The notes under the pieces were generated by a model, which saw nothing but the letters and a program-made list of their open reading frames with translations, made no database searches and was not told where the DNA came from. DNA of 64,000 nucleotides from CAZMHL01 sp045605445 (GTDB lineage Bacteria; Bacillota; Clostridia; RGIG6154): positions 1 through 64,000 of the forward strand of contig JAZUPZ010000021.1 of NCBI GenBank assembly GCA_045605445.1, written 5' to 3'. A program made the translations under genes and the position numbers. Of the stretch, positions 61,154 through 64,000 are shown in pieces (position 1 is the first letter of the stretch; the number at the start of each line of letters is the position of its first letter).

Positions 61154-61960
61154 ATGGCAAAATTATTTAAGTTTCTTGATGTGACCAGACCGGGAAAGGG
61201 TGTGGAAAAAGGTCAGGAACAAAAAATTGGATTTAAGAATTTTATTGAGCTTTATTTCAGAAAGCTTGGACAATATTGGACATTGAACCTTATAACGTTG
61301 ATTTTCAGTATACCCGTACTTATTATGATACTTTTATACAGAGAGAATATGTTTGCCTCAGAGGTTCTTGTGGCAGAAAGCAGAGCAACATATTTTTACG
61401 AAATAATAACAACGTGTTATTATGCAGTAATAGGGTTTCAAATTACTATGCCCGGACTTGTATATGTTGTTACAAGATTTTCCAATGAAAAACATGCCTG
61501 GGTTTTTGCAGATTATATTAAGTATATAAAGAAAAATATAAAGCAGTCGATAAAACTTCTGATTTTTGATATTGTTGTTATGATAGCTCTGTTTTATCTT
61601 ATAAACATATATAATCTGATAATTCCGAAAAATCCCCTTACATTTGTTTCCAGATCCATACTGTATGCTTGTTGTGTAGTGTTTTACATTATGCATTTTT
61701 ATATTTATCAACTTATGGTATTTTATGATATGAAATTTGGAGAAATAATAAAAAAGGCAGTTTTCTTTACATTTGCGTTTTTACCGAGAAATATCATTGC
61801 AACTTTAATAACTGCCGGTATAGCTGCAGCTTGTTTCAGCGTTAATACAGCCATAGGCTCTATATTGTTTGCATTTACAATTCCGGTAATTATGACATTT
61901 CTTGTAAATTATGTAGCTGCACAGCCAATCAATAAATTTTTACCGAGGGAAGAGAATTAA
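61154..61960 (+). CDS. YesL-like (DUF624) membrane protein
   Basis: 268 residues with five or six membrane segments; the opening FKNFIELYFRKLGQYWTLNL matches the DUF624/YesL start, where an amphipathic helix precedes the first span. Members are often linked to carbohydrate transport loci; role unknown. GAAAGGTGA lies upstream of the ATG. It is 6 bp after the DUF188 gene and directly before alaX. Confidence 0.8.
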   Translation: MAKLFKFLDVTRPGKGVEKGQEQKIGFKNFIELYFRKLGQYWTLNLITLIFSIPVLIMILLYRENMFASEVLVAESRATYFYEIITTCYYAVIGFQITMPGLVYVVTRFSNEKHAWVFADYIKYIKKNIKQSIKLLIFDIVVMIALFYLINIYNLIIPKNPLTFVSRSILYACCVVFYIMHFYIYQLMVFYDMKFGEIIKKAVFFTFAFLPRNIIATLITAGIAAACFSVNTAIGSILFAFTIPVIMTFLVNYVAAQPINKFLPREEN

Positions 61961-63115
61961 ATGACTGAAAGATTGTATGATGAAAATTCATATCTTAAAA
62001 AGTTTTCTGCACAGGTTTTGTCCTGTGAAAAAAAAGATAAAGAGTATGTTGTTGTTTTAGACAAAACTGCTTTTTTCCCTGAAGAAGGTGGTCAATGTTG
62101 TGACAAGGGTAAAATTAACGGAATTGATGTGAATTATGTTGAAATTAAAGATAATATTATCTATCATATTATAAAAGAACCTTTAGAACCGGGCACAACA
62201 ATAAACGGAGAAATCGACTGGGAAATCAGATACAGAAATATGCAGAATCATACTGCAGAACATATTGTTTCGGGTATAGTGCACTCTCTTTACGGGTATG
62301 AAAACGTAGGTTTTCATCTGGGAGAAGTTGAGGTTACCGCTGATTATGACAGTGTTCTCAGCCGTGAAGAACTTGACAAAATTGAGTTAATGGCTAATAA
62401 GGCGGTTTATAAAAATGTTGAAATAAAAGCCTGGTATCCCGATGCTGATGAATTGTCAAAGGTTTCTTACAGAAGCAAGAAGGAAATAAAAGAAGGATTA
62501 CGCCTCGTTTCCGTCGAAGGATACGATTTGTGCGCATGTTGCGCGCCTCACGTTAAAAACAGCGGAGAAATTGGAATAATAAGGCTTGTTGGTTCCGAAA
62601 ATCTCAGAGGAGGTTCAAGAGTCAGAATTCTTTGTTCTCTTGATGCTTTGGCTGATTATTCGCTGAAAAGCAGACAGACTCTTAATATTTCAAATCTTTT
62701 GTGCGCAAAACAAAATGAAGTTGGTTCAGCTGTGTTAAGATTAAAAGAAGAAAACGAGGCATTAAAACAAAAAAATTCTTCGATTTCCAAAGCCCTTGCA
62801 AATATCAAAGCGGAAGCTGTTGAGGAAACAGAAGGAAATATAGTTATTAAAGATAATGAACTTGAATTTGACTACCTAAGAATCATAATAAACAATTGTA
62901 AGAGCAAATGCAGAATTATTTGTATTATCAGCGGGAACGATACCGACGGATACAAATATATTATAGGCAGTGATAAAGTTCCTCTTCGTGAAAAAGCAAA
63001 GGAAATGAATGCGGCTTTGAACGGAAGAGGGGGAGGCAGCAATGAAATGATACAAGGTACATTTGCTGCAACAGAAAAAGAAATTTCAGAATATTTTAAA
63101 ACAGACAAAGCTTAG
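61961..63115 (+). CDS. Stand-alone alanyl-tRNA editing protein (AlaX-L type, with DHHA1 domain)
   Basis: 384 residues that should hydrolyse mischarged Ser- or Gly-tRNA(Ala). TAFFPEEGGQCCDKG is the N-terminal domain signature; the zinc ligands are HTAEHIVSG (about residue 96) and CACCAPHVKNSGEIG (about 190); a coiled coil (about 250-275) and a C-terminal DHHA1 domain (GRGGGSNEMIQGTF) follow. The ATG follows the previous stop directly. Last gene of the secA cluster. Confidence 0.93.
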   Translation: MTERLYDENSYLKKFSAQVLSCEKKDKEYVVVLDKTAFFPEEGGQCCDKGKINGIDVNYVEIKDNIIYHIIKEPLEPGTTINGEIDWEIRYRNMQNHTAEHIVSGIVHSLYGYENVGFHLGEVEVTADYDSVLSREELDKIELMANKAVYKNVEIKAWYPDADELSKVSYRSKKEIKEGLRLVSVEGYDLCACCAPHVKNSGEIGIIRLVGSENLRGGSRVRILCSLDALADYSLKSRQTLNISNLLCAKQNEVGSAVLRLKEENEALKQKNSSISKALANIKAEAVEETEGNIVIKDNELEFDYLRIIINNCKSKCRIICIISGNDTDGYKYIIGSDKVPLREKAKEMNAALNGRGGGSNEMIQGTFAATEKEISEYFKTDKA

Positions 63116-63128
63116 CTTTGTCTGTTTT
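63101..63128 (+). terminator. Terminator of the secA cluster
   Basis: Arms ACAGACAAAGC and GCTTTGTCTGT then TTTTA, overlapping the alaX stop codon. Confidence 0.88.
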
Positions 63129-63197
63129 TAGGTTAAATAAGTTGAAAAAATAATTTCATATTATTTGAAGTTACGACAAAGATATTTGGCAAACTTC

Positions 63198-64000
63198 TTA
63201 TTTACACACCCAGTTGGTTATATCAAAATAAATATTTGTAGGAGAAATGTCAAATTCTTTCTGCAGGTTATCTGAGGTTATAAGCATATTCTGTCTGAAG
63301 TATAAGCTTATAAAAGGGAGTGTATTAAGTAATGATTTCGTCAGTTCTGCAGCGTGTTCCGGTCTGTTCGGATATGAAGCATAATTTACTTTACTGATGA
63401 GTTCGCTTATACTGTTATTGTTATAATTTAAAACGTTATCTTTATCTTTCAGTAAGAAGGAAAGGTCGTAGCTTTCGGGCATAAGTATTTCCCCTATAAA
63501 CATATCGTATTCCATATTGTTTATTCTGTCGGTATATGTTTTGAAATCTACGGTTGTTACTGAAATGTTCATTCCTGCTTCTGAAAGGGTTGCTGCAATA
63601 TATTCTGCTACTTTTTGTTTGGAAGGTGTTTCGTTATTCACAAGAATCCTGTAATTTATGTCTGCCGGTGTAAGCTCAGACTTTTTCAGAAACTCTAAAG
63701 CTTTATCCTTGTTTTTCTTATAGTCAATTTTCTGAGTTGTATCATACATTGTTCCCGGTCTGTAGGGCGATGCGGTTTTTGTTGCATGACCAACGAGCAC
63801 CGTTGATGTGAGATCGTCTTTGTCTATTAAATATGCAATCGCTTTTTTAATATTTATATCGTTAAATTTTTCGTTATTAAAAGCAAGAAACGTGAAATAG
63901 TCGGAAGAGTATTCTTTTATCGTAATGTTCTTTTTTGAAGAAAATTGTGCAAGGTCATATATTTCGGTATTTACAACATCAAGCTCATTGTTAAGAAAAG
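63198..64000 (-). CDS. Substrate-binding protein of an oligopeptide/nickel-type ABC transporter (partial)
   Basis: The C-terminal 266 codons of a family-5 solute-binding protein; the frame stays open to the window edge, so the N-terminus, signal peptide and most of the fold are outside. Matching segments are FNDINIKKAIAYLIDKDDLT, AEYIAATLSEAGMNISVTTV and the C-terminal ELTKSLLNTLPFISLYFRQN. An internal GTG at 63800 is not the start. It converges on the secA cluster. Ligand unknown. Confidence 0.9.
   Translation of the reverse strand, partial: FLNNELDVVNTEIYDLAQFSSKKNITIKEYSSDYFTFLAFNNEKFNDINIKKAIAYLIDKDDLTSTVLVGHATKTASPYRPGTMYDTTQKIDYKKNKDKALEFLKKSELTPADINYRILVNNETPSKQKVAEYIAATLSEAGMNISVTTVDFKTYTDRINNMEYDMFIGEILMPESYDLSFLLKDKDNVLNYNNNSISELISKVNYASYPNRPEHAAELTKSLLNTLPFISLYFRQNMLITSDNLQKEFDISPTNIYFDITNWVCK

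Overview
This window looks like a chromosomal segment of a low-GC, spore-lineage anaerobe of the class Clostridia (Bacillota). The evidence is AT-rich DNA with frequent AGA arginine codons, strong AGGAGG-type ribosome binding sites, many TTGACA-17-TATAAT promoters, a secA-prfB pair, a Spo0H-like sigma factor, pyruvate formate-lyase with its activase, and a DUF1292 protein. UGA is a normal stop here (pflB and the lytic transglycosylase gene end with it). Nothing allows a genus call.

Layout. 1-992: a shortened, frameshifted IS3/IS150-type element next to a two-gene OadG-like/OadB operon (minus strand). That operon is preceded by a yybP-ykoY manganese riboswitch and is divergent from pyk. 3986-8210: an MBOAT plus DHHW O-acetylation pair, a lipoprotein, and mntP behind a second manganese riboswitch. 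8288-10180: two orphan small genes, then what reads as an invertible promoter. Three copies of a tyrosine-recombinase-like core site (two in one orientation, one inverted) surround an outward-facing consensus promoter and a two-way terminator, and a dedicated tyrosine recombinase gene abuts the inverted site. 10324-15044: a secreted repeat protein, then pflB-pflA behind an unassigned structured leader with a terminator. 15340-18844: a heterodimeric ABC exporter. 18871-21461: HAD phosphatase, tRNA-Ser(GGA), small proteins and a 6S-like RNA. 21574-35921: an unknown membrane protein, then rpoB-rpoC and an L7Ae-like gene-rpsL-rpsG-fusA-tuf. 36055-38955: FAD oxidoreductase with a fucose-mutarotase-like gene. 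39050-43264: an uncharacterised structured leader, a monooxygenase-like gene, polA-coaE-lytic transglycosylase. 43332-49022: DeoR regulator with a rhamnosidase-like protein, M18 aminopeptidase, a sodium symporter. 49075-53552: fkp (GDP-fucose salvage) divergent from a nucleotidyltransferase gene. 53753-63115: secA-prfB-prfA and five further genes, ending with a stand-alone alanyl-tRNA editing protein. 63198-64000: the C-terminal part of an oligopeptide-type substrate-binding protein that runs off the window.

The most unusual parts are the predicted three-site invertible promoter at 9003-9328, the manganese riboswitch in front of a sodium-decarboxylase beta-subunit homologue that has no decarboxylase partner beside it, the pflB leader and the 39 kb leader (neither fits a class I know), and the prfB frameshift site, which carries UAA where UGA is expected. 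All functional statements are read from sequence by eye; no database search or folding program was run.
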